46,998 bases of DNA, from assembly GCF_007990935.1 (NCBI RefSeq), contig NZ_BJXJ01000033.1, forward strand, positions 1 through 46,998. The letters run 5' to 3'. Shown one piece after another: positions 37,356 through 44,978 of the stretch. Position 1 is the stretch's first letter. Every line of letters starts with the position of its first letter. The DNA is from Vibrio sagamiensis NBRC 104589. Lineage in GTDB: Bacteria > Pseudomonadota > Gammaproteobacteria > Enterobacterales > Vibrionaceae. A model generated the notes under the pieces. It was not told where the DNA came from and did no database searches. It saw nothing but the letters and a program-made list of their open reading frames with translations. Position numbers and translations under genes: made by a program.

Positions 37356-38510
37356 ATGGCTGTAACAGTAAATACCAACGTTGCTGCGATGACTTCGCAG
37401 CGTTACCTAAACAAAGCATCAAATGAGCTGAATACCTCGATGGAGCGTTTGTCATCAGGTAGCAAGATCAACAGTGCAAAAGACGATGCGGCGGGTTTAC
37501 AAATCTCGAACCGTCTTACTGCCCAATCTCGCGGTCTGGATGTTGCGATGCGTAACGCAAATGATGGTATTTCGATTGCCCAAACCGCTGAGGGTGCAAT
37601 GGATGAAGCGACGGCAGTGATGCAACGTATGCGTGATTTGGCGATTCAATCGTCAAACGGCAGTAACACCGATGCAGAACGCCAAGCGATCAATGAAGAG
37701 TCAACTGCGCTGATTGATGAAATCAACCGAATTGCGGAGACGACGTCATTTGGTGGTCGACGCCTTCTTAACGGTTCATTTGGTGATGCGGCTTTCCAAA
37801 TAGGTGCAAGCTCTGGTGAAGCGATGATCATGGCCTTGACCAGTATCCGTGCTGATGAAGAACGCATGGGTGGCACAACACTGACGGCCAACAACAGCAA
37901 AGACATCAACTGGCAAGTACCATCTGCCAGTACAGATCTTAAAATTACGCTGCCAGGCATGGATCAAGATGCAAGTGGTAACCCTATCGATCTTGATATT
38001 AGCATTTCAGCTAAAGCGGGTGATGATATTGAAGAGCTGGCGACTTACATCAATGGTCAATCCGATCTTATTAATGCTTCTGTGAGTGAAGACGGTAAGT
38101 TACAGATCTTTGTCGCACACCCTAATGTTCAAGGGGCAATGTCAGTATCTGGTAGTCTTGCAACCGAGCTAGATTTAGCTGGCCCTGGTACGCCAACGGT
38201 AGTTCAAGACATTGATATGACGACAGTACAAGGCTCTCAGAATGCGATTTCTATCCTAGATTCTGCTTTACAATATGTGGATTCACAGCGGGCGGATTTA
38301 GGCGCGAAGCAAAACCGTTTAAATCATAGCATCAACAACTTGGCTAACATCCAAGAAAACGTAGATGCATCAAACAGTCGAATTAAAGATACGGACTTTG
38401 CGAAGGAAACAACGCAGATGACCAAATCTCAAATTTTGCAACAGGCAGGGACTTCGATTCTTGCTCAAGCAAAACAGTTGCCGAACTCTGCAATGCAATT
38501 ATTGCAGTAG
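37356..38510 (+). CDS. Polar flagellin
   Basis: 384 aa. The conserved N-terminal ([18 protein letters not shown], then [21 protein letters not shown]) and C-terminal ([26 protein letters not shown] region) helices form the D0/D1 core; residues about 170-290 form the variable outer part. It polymerises into the polar filament. The gene follows flgKL, as flaA or flaC does in known Vibrio genomes; I cannot decide which. The usual flaG or second flagellin is not next to it here. Cap and other flagellin genes are outside the window. Confidence 0.95.
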   Translation: MAVTVNTNVAAMTSQRYLNKASNELNTSMERLSSGSKINSAKDDAAGLQISNRLTAQSRGLDVAMRNANDGISIAQTAEGAMDEATAVMQRMRDLAIQSSNGSNTDAERQAINEESTALIDEINRIAETTSFGGRRLLNGSFGDAAFQIGASSGEAMIMALTSIRADEERMGGTTLTANNSKDINWQVPSASTDLKITLPGMDQDASGNPIDLDISISAKAGDDIEELATYINGQSDLINASVSEDGKLQIFVAHPNVQGAMSVSGSLATELDLAGPGTPTVVQDIDMTTVQGSQNAISILDSALQYVDSQRADLGAKQNRLNHSINNLANIQENVDASNSRIKDTDFAKETTQMTKSQILQQAGTSILAQAKQLPNSAMQLLQ

Positions 38511-38568
38511 TGACGAAGCTGATACTCAATGCATTCAGACGTGAGTGCGAGTATTGGTTTTTGGCAAA

Positions 38569-38642
38569 GCAACATTACATATAATAAAGATGTCAGGCTC
38601 TCTCATCTCTCACCTGCCGAGCATTTTTTAATGTAACGTTGC
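38569..38642 (+). repeat. Long inverted repeat in the flagellin 3' region
   Basis: GCAACATTACAT (38569-38580) pairs with ATGTAACGTTGC (38631-38642) with a single mismatch that becomes G-U or A-C, flanking about 50 bases that include GGCTC / GAGC. This could form a stable RNA stem in the 3' untranslated region. Confidence 0.6.
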
Positions 38643-38704
38643 ACCCGGTATGCCGGATATGTGTTCATTTCTCTTGATCTCACATTGGCTCTGGCGTCCA
38701 ACCT

Positions 38705-38739
38705 AGCCCCAGTTCTCTCAAAGGAAAAGGGGCTTTTTC
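38705..38739 (+). terminator. Terminator downstream of the flagellin gene
   Basis: AGCCCC pairs with GGGGCT over an 18-base loop and is followed by TTTTTCTT. The position 200 bases after the stop codon would leave a long 3' untranslated region. Confidence 0.65.
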
Positions 38740-39015
38740 TTACCTATTTTTCAGTATTAACGATCTACAAGTCAAAGGCTCGGGTTAATAACTCGAGCCC
38801 TTAACATAGGTAACCCCATACAAACGTAAAACTGATGCTCGACTCCCAATAGCCACGGCTCACGGTGACTTTTTTATAGCTGCTCCCAAACCACCGAAAC
38901 CACGAGTGCCACAGATGGTTTCTATCTCATTTTTGCACAACTCCCTTTCAGGAGAGAGTAACCTATTGATAGTATATGAGTTCGAGTTATAAAAGTCCCT
39001 TATACAGAGTAATAA

Positions 39016-39285
39016 ATGAACCTAAAATATCCGAAAACTGATTTAGACTTTAATCCGACTCCATCGTACTTTATTGGTGTATTTTAAATTTATGATCAGG
39101 AAGAGACGCTCGGCGAATATTTAAATCAATTTGATCCCAATGATTCAGAACAGCTTGGCTTTGTACTCGAAGAACTGTTTTTTTCGGTAAAAACATGCCC
39201 TGAATTTACAGTAGATCATAAGCATTTTCTGATGAGAGTACTGGCAAATGCTTTGAAGGATGCAGACCATGATTTCTCAGCCTAG
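39016..39285 (+). pseudogene. Small gene of 89 codons with an in-frame TAA
   Basis: From the ATG at 39016 a frame reads MNLKYPKTDLDFNPTPSYFI, is stopped by TAA at 39085-39087, and then continues in the same frame without any further stop to TAG at 39283 (ending KDADHDFSA). The part after the stop looks like real protein: acidic, with regular helix-like spacing (YLNQFDPNDSEQLGFVLEEL). A single base change would restore an 89-90 aa acidic protein. Small acidic proteins of this type are often immunity proteins, and a second orphan small gene follows, but the family is not recognised. A sequencing error or stop-codon readthrough are alternatives. Confidence 0.5.
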
Positions 39286-39346
39286 CTCTCGATTAAATTG
39301 CGTGATGCTGTGGTATGGAATTGAATGTAGGATGAGGAAAAAATAA

Positions 39347-39694
39347 ATGATATTTCATTACAGAGATGGAATATACAGCTTAGCAAGAATAACAGGGCCT
39401 ACTTATAACTTATTATGCATTAAGTTAGCGAGTGAAAATGTGGGTAAGGTGGCAGTAACGGCATTAAGTGAAGAACCACCTATAAACATAACGTTAGACG
39501 AAGTGCATAGACAAGTGACGGAGGGAATTAAATATATCAATGCAAATCGTCAATCAGGTTTTTATGTTTCTGAAGTACAGTATGTTCCATCTAACACATT
39601 TTCCCCTACTGTTTATCGCAACCTGATCATAGAAATAGCGAAACGTATAGAAAAAATAGCGTTGAGTGACTCTAGCCAAAGTCATATAACGTAA
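39347..39694 (+). CDS. 115-aa protein of unknown function
   Basis: A good GAGGA ribosome binding site lies before the ATG. The protein starts MIFHYRDGIYSLARITGPTY, with no signal peptide, and looks like a compact alpha/beta cytoplasmic protein (VAVTALSEEPPINITLDEVH, then YISAN-like helix and YRNLIIEIAKRIEKIAL at the end). I do not recognise the family. It follows a broken small gene on the same strand, an arrangement often seen for orphan immunity genes of toxin loci; that role is inference. Its stop codon lies inside a short imperfect tandem repeat. Confidence 0.6.
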   Translation: MIFHYRDGIYSLARITGPTYNLLCIKLASENVGKVAVTALSEEPPINITLDEVHRQVTEGIKYINANRQSGFYVSEVQYVPSNTFSPTVYRNLIIEIAKRIEKIALSDSSQSHIT

Positions 39695-39760
39695 GAGTTA
39701 TATAACGTAAATTAATATGGCGAAAAGTAATATAGCGAAAAAGTAATATAGCGGATATTT
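39685..39760. repeat. About five imperfect tandem units of 15-16 bp
   Basis: Successive units begin at 39685, 39701, 39716, 39731 and 39747 and follow the pattern TATA-N-CG-N-AA-N3-GTAA (for example TATAGCGAAAAAGTAA at 39731). The array begins at the stop codon of the 115-aa gene. It may reflect past slippage or an operator array. Confidence 0.75.
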
Positions 39761-39772
39761 CTGTCACCGATA

Positions 39773-39862
39773 TTAATATCGAGCGGTATGAGTCTGTTTA
39801 TGTGATGGATTCTTTTGATTTTTCAATGTAAACCAAATTTTCTTTCGACCGTTATTTTTCAT
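39773..39862 (-). CDS. Tiny basic protein (29 aa), coupled to the gene upstream
   Basis: A GAGGAG ribosome binding site sits 5 bases before the ATG at 39862, and that ATG overlaps the TGA stop of the preceding minus-strand gene (ATGA). The product (MKNNGRKKIWFTLKNQKNPS and so on, ending HTARY) is very basic. Strong ribosome binding site plus stop/start overlap argue for real translation; function is unknown. Confidence 0.45.
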   Translation of the reverse strand: MKNNGRKKIWFTLKNQKNPSHKQTHTARY

Positions 39863-40011
39863 AATAACTCCTCGAGAACGACACCACTTTGGCCATTCGA
39901 TATTCTTTGCAGTAAGTGATTGATTAATGTCTTTTGATTAACCAATGTGTTTTGATCATGATTTGATTTTTTACTCGATAAATCAATCTTATTTGATGTT
40001 TTATTGGACAT
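39859..40011 (-). CDS. Small protein (50 aa), first of an overlapping pair
   Basis: An AGGGGGG ribosome binding site lies 6-7 bases before the ATG at 40011. The product is hydrophilic, rich in Ser, Lys and Asn at the start (MSNKTSNKIDLSSKKSNHDQ), with a helix-like end (LINHLLQRISNGQSGVVLEE). It overlaps the next tiny gene by ATGA. No family recognised. It might be a toxin/antitoxin-like or regulatory pair, but this is inference only. Confidence 0.45.
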   Translation of the reverse strand: MSNKTSNKIDLSSKKSNHDQNTLVNQKTLINHLLQRISNGQSGVVLEELL

Positions 40012-40369
40012 ATTTAGCCCCCCTAGTTGTAATTAAAATTAAGGTGCACTGAACATAGGTATAACTTTAGGATAGAGAATTAAGGGAGATTACAGAGAGA
40101 AACTGGCTAGGGATGACGCTGGAAAACTGACTTTAATATTTTTATCTTTAAATCACTCTTTGTCAGAGCAGAATTTACTATACCGCATCTTTTGATAAAA
40201 GAAAGCTTTATTTTTACTCGATTGGTCAATGTATGTTTCTGATCATCTCGATTGAAGGCTCATCAGTGTTCGTGCATCATGGCTGATATCGATGGCTTAA
40301 GCCGCTTTGAGCCGGCTCGCTCTTAAGCCAACCGTTTGACAATCATCCGCTCAGCTTGGAAAGACAAAC
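40012..40369. other. Intergenic region before the oxidoreductase gene
   Basis: No gene is seen in this 358-base stretch. It contains the perfect inverted repeat at 40294-40329 and probably the promoters of the minus-strand small genes and of the oxidoreductase. Confidence 0.5.
40294..40329. repeat. Perfect inverted repeat GGCTTAAG-N20-CTTAAGCC
   Basis: Eight-base perfect arms flank a GC-rich centre that itself contains GAGCC / GGCTC. It lies about 40 bases before the oxidoreductase start, a place that suits an operator or an RNA hairpin in the leader. Confidence 0.65.
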
Positions 40370-41410
40370 ATGACCACTTCACCGATTAAGACTGCCGTCA
40401 TTGGCTATGGATTCTCAGCAAAAACCTTTCATATTCCTTTTGTTACTCATTTGAATGAATTTGAGCTTGTGGCAATAAGTACGAGCAAACAAGAGGTTAA
40501 AGATGACTGGCCTGACATAAGACATTTTGAGCAAGCTGATGATTTAGTCACTCAGTCAGATGCTGAATTGGTGATAATTACTGCGCCAAATGATGTTCAT
40601 TTCAAGCTGGCTAAATTGGCATTGGAGAATGGAAAGCATGTGATCATCGAGAAACCTTTTGTTACAAAAATCGATGAGGGTGAAGAGCTTATAGCCTTAG
40701 CCAAGGAACAAGGGCTGCTGTTAAGTGTTTACCATAATCGACGATGGGATGGTGACTTCTTGACGGTTCAGAAAATGCTTAATGAACAACGCTTAGGTAA
40801 GCTAAAGTATTTCGAATCTCATTTTGATCGCTTCCGCCCTGAGGTTCGCCAGCGTTGGAAGGAACAAGCCGAAGATGGGGGCGGTCTTTTATTTGATTTG
40901 GGCTCTCATCTTCTTGATCAAGCCATAACCTTGTTTGGGCTACCAGAAGCCATTAGTGCGGATTGCAAAATCATGCGCCAAGGGTCTAATAATGTTGATT
41001 ATTTCCATTTGATTTTACATTATCCAGATCATCTCGCCGTTTTACATGGTGACATGCTCAGTGCGGGCCCAAACAAACGTTTGACGATTAATGGTACTGC
41101 CGGCAGTTATATAAAATATGGTCTTGATCCTCAAGAAGAGCGTCTCATTGCCGGTGCGATTCCATCAACGGGTGATTGGTCAGAAGAAGAGCCTTCTCAA
41201 TATGGCCATTTTTACGATGTCAACCATTGCCAGCCGATTAAAACAGAAAGAGGTTGCTATCAGGAGTACTTTTGTCAGGTAGCTTCAGCCATTCATACGG
41301 GGTCAGATTGCCCAGTTACAGCTGAAGAGGCGTTACTGAATATTAAATTGATCAATCTTGCGATGGAAAGCAGTGATTTGGGTAAGAAGTTATTTATTAA
41401 AGACTTATAA
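40370..41410 (+). CDS. Gfo/Idh/MocA-family oxidoreductase (YdgJ-like)
   Basis: 346 aa. N-terminal NAD(P)-binding Rossmann motif (TAVIGYGFSAKTFHIPF), then EKPFVT with the family's catalytic Lys in the EKP motif, HNRRWDGDFLTVQ, and FESHFDRFRPEVRQRWKEQ. These blocks match Escherichia coli YdgJ, a scyllo-inositol dehydrogenase, closely throughout. The enzyme oxidises or reduces a cyclic polyol or sugar with NAD(P). The substrate is inferred from family resemblance. It is a single gene, convergent with the 597-aa secreted protein gene. Confidence 0.88.
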   Translation: MTTSPIKTAVIGYGFSAKTFHIPFVTHLNEFELVAISTSKQEVKDDWPDIRHFEQADDLVTQSDAELVIITAPNDVHFKLAKLALENGKHVIIEKPFVTKIDEGEELIALAKEQGLLLSVYHNRRWDGDFLTVQKMLNEQRLGKLKYFESHFDRFRPEVRQRWKEQAEDGGGLLFDLGSHLLDQAITLFGLPEAISADCKIMRQGSNNVDYFHLILHYPDHLAVLHGDMLSAGPNKRLTINGTAGSYIKYGLDPQEERLIAGAIPSTGDWSEEEPSQYGHFYDVNHCQPIKTERGCYQEYFCQVASAIHTGSDCPVTAEEALLNIKLINLAMESSDLGKKLFIKDL

Positions 41411-41430
41411 GGTATAACAAAACAGATAGC

Positions 41431-41489
41431 TGCCCTTCAGGAAAAGTACTTCTTTGCTAACAATAAGCATGAAGCTTCTTAGAAGGGCA
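41431..41489. terminator. Possible shared terminator, convergent genes
   Basis: TGCCCTTC (41431-41438) and GAAGGGCA (41482-41489) pair perfectly around a 43-base loop that includes smaller self-complementary parts. It lies between convergent genes, but no T run follows, so it is only a candidate. Confidence 0.4.
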
Positions 41490-41513
41490 TGATGTTGACG
41501 TCTTTATGCCAAT

Positions 41514-43307
41514 TTAAAGTAAGATAATGCCAGTGATCTCTAAACCCTCTAGTGCTGCTGCGCCAAACTCAGAAGCACTCATTCCTGCCTCGTAAGCGCT
41601 ACTGATAGATTCAGATGCCACTTCATTCACATCGCCAATATGAGAATTCCAACCGATACCGGCTAAGCTCGTCGTGTTGTAAATAAACGGAAGGCTATCG
41701 ACCACGGAGGCACTAAAACCACGTTCAATAACAAACTTTGTAATGAACTCACTGATGCCCATTTTTCCCGCGTTGCCAAATTCGATCTCGGCGGCACTAT
41801 GGAGAATCTCAACGGACTCGTGCCCTGCGACTTCAGCGGTTGAACCTTCAGCGCCAATATTGACACTGATGCTACCGATTTTTTCATGTATTCCAGGAAT
41901 GGCATCCACTTCTCTCAGTAAATAAGAGTCCAACTGCTTGGCAAAATTTGCAGCGGCAGTCTGGCTGTCAAACTTAATGACCGTTTTTTCTGCAACATCA
42001 GCACTTTGATTGATGGTTTTAACAAGCGTCGTGCCTCCTGTTTCTATCGAGGCTTGGTTTGCGGGCAGTCCGGTGCCAGCTTCAAGGAAGCCTATCTCAG
42101 ACATGATATCAAGTTCAGTCGTGGAGACTTCTTGGTGGTAATAGGCTTGTGCGTACTCCTCTGTCGGTATCGCGAGATACTCATGAATAGCTTGTTGGGC
42201 TCCGCCGGTTTTCATGATGCTGTGTAGGTCATTAAACGCGGAGGTGAACGACTCTGTTGCAGTTTTTGGTCCAATGGTTGTTGAGCTGAAGCCTAGGACT
42301 TGGAATGGATTGCCAATCATGCCTTTTTTAGCTAGATAAACTGTGGTGGCCCCAAGACCAGATAAGACGGCCCCAGTTGAAGCTATGGTCGCTAAATATC
42401 GATGGTTAAGATCTTTATCTGCGGTTATATCATCATAAACCATGACATTGGACAGGATGGCTGGGGAAGTTTGGATGCCTTGAGAAGTATAAGCGTTATT
42501 GAGAAAAGACAATGTTGTTTGGTGGCTGTTAGCAATAAACTGGACCTCTACTTTTTCCCAACTTCTTCCATCAGTTGTGTTGTGAAAGGGTCTGTCTACG
42601 GTTCCTCGTCGACCATTTATCCAAAATTCTTCTGTAATCAGAGGATGTTGCTTGAAAAGGGAGATTTTCTCGTCTGCTATTTCAACTTGAAGGCTAACGG
42701 GTTGGTAAGAATAATTCATCTCATTATAATTGATAAAATTACCTGAGAAATTGAAGCTAAGTGTGTAGCTTTGCCCCGGTATTGTAGCGAGTACTGTCTG
42801 TATTGTCGTGGATTGGTTCGGCTTACCAACAATGAGCGAAAAACCATTAGAAGGGCCTTTTTCACTATCGAGTTGGGTGGTGGAATTGTGAATATTAAGT
42901 GGAGTGGTGCAATGGTTGTTTTGTTGTAACGAGCACCAAGATTCAATTTTGGTGAGCGTCGGAATAAAACGAGGGTTGAGTACTTTTTGATGTTGTAAGT
43001 AGTATAGAATGGCCTCCCCAATTTCTTGCTTTATGGCAGCTTCTTGAGCTCTATAATGATCGTAGTCAGAGTGTGAAGTGTCGAGTATTGATGTGCTTTG
43101 AATGTAGTTATTGGCAATGTTATTAAGATTGGAACGTTCAACATTATTTAATATCATGTTAAAGCGTTGTGAAGCTTTTTTTGACAATATTTTATCTGCT
43201 TTAAATAGGTGTTTGTGGGAGTTATTTATCTGAGGAGGGTTTGCAAATAATGACTTACTAATAATAAATAAGTAAATAAATATTGATATTACTTTTACAA
43301 TTTTCAT
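41514..43307 (-). CDS. Secreted or surface protein (597 aa), function unknown
   Basis: The protein begins with a signal peptide (about residues 1-22, ending SLFA). A helical N-terminal part (about 30-110) is followed by a beta-rich stretch (about 125-300) that resembles galactose-binding/DUF642-like folds: TTIQTVLATIPGQSYTLSFN near the middle and TTLSFLNNAYTSQG, SPAILSNVMVYDD near its end. A hydrophobic segment (YLATIASTGAVLSGLGATTV, about 303-322) divides it from a C-terminal half rich in Ala, Ser, Glu that ends in a hydrophobic tail (LEITGIILL). I do not recognise the family. Gene and upstream region are AT-rich near the start. It is divergent from the rtcB-prfH unit. A secreted effector or a surface-anchored adhesin are both possible. 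Confidence 0.65.
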   Translation of the reverse strand: MKIVKVISIFIYLFIISKSLFANPPQINNSHKHLFKADKILSKKASQRFNMILNNVERSNLNNIANNYIQSTSILDTSHSDYDHYRAQEAAIKQEIGEAILYYLQHQKVLNPRFIPTLTKIESWCSLQQNNHCTTPLNIHNSTTQLDSEKGPSNGFSLIVGKPNQSTTIQTVLATIPGQSYTLSFNFSGNFINYNEMNYSYQPVSLQVEIADEKISLFKQHPLITEEFWINGRRGTVDRPFHNTTDGRSWEKVEVQFIANSHQTTLSFLNNAYTSQGIQTSPAILSNVMVYDDITADKDLNHRYLATIASTGAVLSGLGATTVYLAKKGMIGNPFQVLGFSSTTIGPKTATESFTSAFNDLHSIMKTGGAQQAIHEYLAIPTEEYAQAYYHQEVSTTELDIMSEIGFLEAGTGLPANQASIETGGTTLVKTINQSADVAEKTVIKFDSQTAAANFAKQLDSYLLREVDAIPGIHEKIGSISVNIGAEGSTAEVAGHESVEILHSAAEIEFGNAGKMGISEFITKFVIERGFSASVVDSLPFIYNTTSLAGIGWNSHIGDVNEVASESISSAYEAGMSASEFGAAALEGLEITGIILL

Positions 43308-43637
43308 ATTTTGTCATTTCTAATTTAAATGAGTGAAATAAGTGATATTACTTTTATAATTACACTTGAAATATTGAATTTGCTTTCTAAAAACCTTTTT
43401 TATTTCATGGTTATATGGTTAAAGTATAGTCACAAGTCATTCCATTTCACAAGGAAATTAATAGTGTCTTTATTCTATCTATTTAATAAATATTAAGTTC
43501 TTAGAAAAGATCAAATACGTGAAATAACCACCTAAACTCAAAATGGTATATAGATAAATAATCTATTGATTTATATAGTCTGCTTGATTACTATATTCTA
43601 CTCATCAATATCAACTAACCGAAAAGGAGTAAAAATC
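43308..43637. other. AT-rich divergent region before the rtcB leader
   Basis: No gene is seen. The region must hold the promoters for the 597-aa protein gene (minus) and the rtcB-prfH transcript (plus). Several AT-rich -10-like hexamers (for example TATATT near 43592) occur, but none can be chosen with confidence. No sigma-54 site of the kind used by RtcR-controlled rtcB operons was seen. Confidence 0.5.
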
Positions 43638-43679
43638 ATGACAATTACATTCTTATCCTTTGCAGGTCTTACCCGATAA
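43638..43679 (+). CDS. Leader peptide of 13 aa upstream of rtcB
   Basis: AAAAGGAGT lies about 7 bases before this ATG, one of the strongest ribosome binding sites in the window. The frame reads MTITFLSFAGLTR and ends with TAA. Codons 9-11 (GCA GGT CTT) make up the 5' arm of the outer stem of a nested RNA structure that leads to rtcB. A short, well-initiated ORF overlapping an RNA stem is the usual layout of leader peptides in attenuation or translational control. No conservation data are available here. Confidence 0.5.
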   Translation: MTITFLSFAGLTR

Positions 43680-43752
43680 GTAGCACAAAGCTATCTAATC
43701 TATTTCAAGGTTTTGGCTTTCTAGTAAAGCTACGCCCGGTCGATTGACCTGC
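43662..43752 (+). promoter_or_regulatory. Nested RNA structure in the rtcB leader
   Basis: Three arms pair in order: GCAGGTC (43662-43668) with GACCTGC (43746-43752), GTAGC (43680-43684) with GCTAC (43729-43733), and AAAGC (43687-43691) with GCTTT (43716-43720). Between the outer and middle stems lies an asymmetric internal loop. A ribosome on the leader ORF would cover the outer 5' arm. A weak hairpin TCCT / AGGA (43774-43786) near the rtcB ribosome binding site (AAGGA, 43783-43787) may hide it. Confidence 0.5.
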
Positions 43753-43796
43753 CAATACGTTTTACGTTTTAAATCCTATTTTAAGGAATTGGTATT

Positions 43797-44978
43797 ATGG
43801 GCAAATCCGTCCAAACAATTGCTGACAACGTCAATTTGATCGCTTCTAAAGATACGTGGATCGAAGGCTTAGCGGTTCAGCAACTTATAAAAACATCAGA
43901 ATTAACAGGGATGAGGCGAGTGGCAGGCATGCCAGACTTGCACCCGGGAAGAGGTTATCCCATTGGGGCGGCGTTTTTTACGACCAAGACCATTTATCCG
44001 GCACTAGTCGGCAATGATATTGGTTGTGGGATGTCGCTCTGGCAAACATCGATAAAAACCACCAAAGTGAATTTGGATAAAATGGTCAAGAAGTTTGAGC
44101 ATATCGAGCAGCCACTCAATGACAGCTGGAATGATATTGTTCAAGCGAGAAAAGCAGAAAAAAACATCACAACTCAAGCTTATGACCATGCTTTAGGTAC
44201 TATTGGGGGCGGTAATCATTTTGCAGAGTTTCAGGCTATTGAGGATGTCTATCACCCTGAGGCGCTAAACGAACTGGGCTTAAATACAAAGCAGTTATTG
44301 TTATTGGTTCACTCCGGCTCAAGAGGCTTGGGACAATCAATTCTGACCGAGCATATTAACTCACATAATCACAACGGGATTGAAATCAGTTCGGCTGACC
44401 ACCCTCATTCCGACTTTGCTCATTATATGGAACAGCATGATGAGGCTGTGCGTTGGGCCGAGCTTAATCGCGAGCTCATTGCCCTAAGGTTTCTTGAGGC
44501 AGTTCGGACTGATGGCCAGTGTGTGTTAGATATTAACCACAATCTAGTGTCACCGAAAACAATCAATAATGAATCGGGTTGGTTACATAGAAAAGGAGCC
44601 ACACCGAGTGATAAAGGATATGTTGTTATTCCGGGATCACGTGGTGACTACAGTTATTTAGTTAAGCCAATGAGTGATTCCGACCAAGCGATGCAGACGA
44701 GTCTCTATTCATTGCCACATGGAGCGGGCAGAAAATGGAAACGTGGTGAGTGCCATGGCAGGCTAGGCCACAAATATAAACGCGAGGATCTTTACCGCAC
44801 CGCTTTGGGGAGTCGAGTGGTATGTGGCAATAAGGAACTGCTTTACGATGAAGCGCCTCAAGCTTATAAAAAATGTCAAACAGTGATCAACGATATGGTT
44901 ATGGCGGGCTTGATCACGGTCGTTGCTAAATTACGTCCGGTATTAACCTTCAAAACCAATGGGGATTGTTCATCATGA
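43797..44978 (+). CDS. rtcB: RNA ligase RtcB (RtcB2 type)
   Basis: 393 aa. RtcB joins RNA 2',3'-cyclic phosphate (or 3'-phosphate) ends to 5'-OH ends using GTP and Mn2+. The metal and active-site residues are visible: Asp74 and Cys77 in DIGCGMSL, His141 in GGGNHFAEF, His172 in VHSGSRGLG, His248 in DINHNLVSP, and the guanylated His308 in PHGAGR. It is shorter than the main RtcB form (about 400-480 aa), as in RtcB2. Its stop codon overlaps the prfH start (ATGA). RtcB2-PrfH pairs are known to repair 16S rRNA cut at the decoding centre by colicin E3-like ribotoxins. Moderately GC-richer than the upstream region. Confidence 0.93.
   Translation: MGKSVQTIADNVNLIASKDTWIEGLAVQQLIKTSELTGMRRVAGMPDLHPGRGYPIGAAFFTTKTIYPALVGNDIGCGMSLWQTSIKTTKVNLDKMVKKFEHIEQPLNDSWNDIVQARKAEKNITTQAYDHALGTIGGGNHFAEFQAIEDVYHPEALNELGLNTKQLLLLVHSGSRGLGQSILTEHINSHNHNGIEISSADHPHSDFAHYMEQHDEAVRWAELNRELIALRFLEAVRTDGQCVLDINHNLVSPKTINNESGWLHRKGATPSDKGYVVIPGSRGDYSYLVKPMSDSDQAMQTSLYSLPHGAGRKWKRGECHGRLGHKYKREDLYRTALGSRVVCGNKELLYDEAPQAYKKCQTVINDMVMAGLITVVAKLRPVLTFKTNGDCSS

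Larger units (their letters stand above)
38511..39015. other. 3' region of the flagellin gene, no gene seen
   Basis: This 505-base gap contains a long inverted repeat (38569-38642), a terminator-like hairpin (38705-38739) and another strong hairpin (38777-38799, GGCTCG...CGAGCC). No gene with a ribosome binding site is visible. Confidence 0.6.

Noticed and set aside
39695..43637. CRISPR array, insertion sequence or prophage in the accessory region
   Set aside because: No regular repeat-spacer pattern, transposase, integrase or phage structural gene is present; the only repeats are short tandem units and palindromes.
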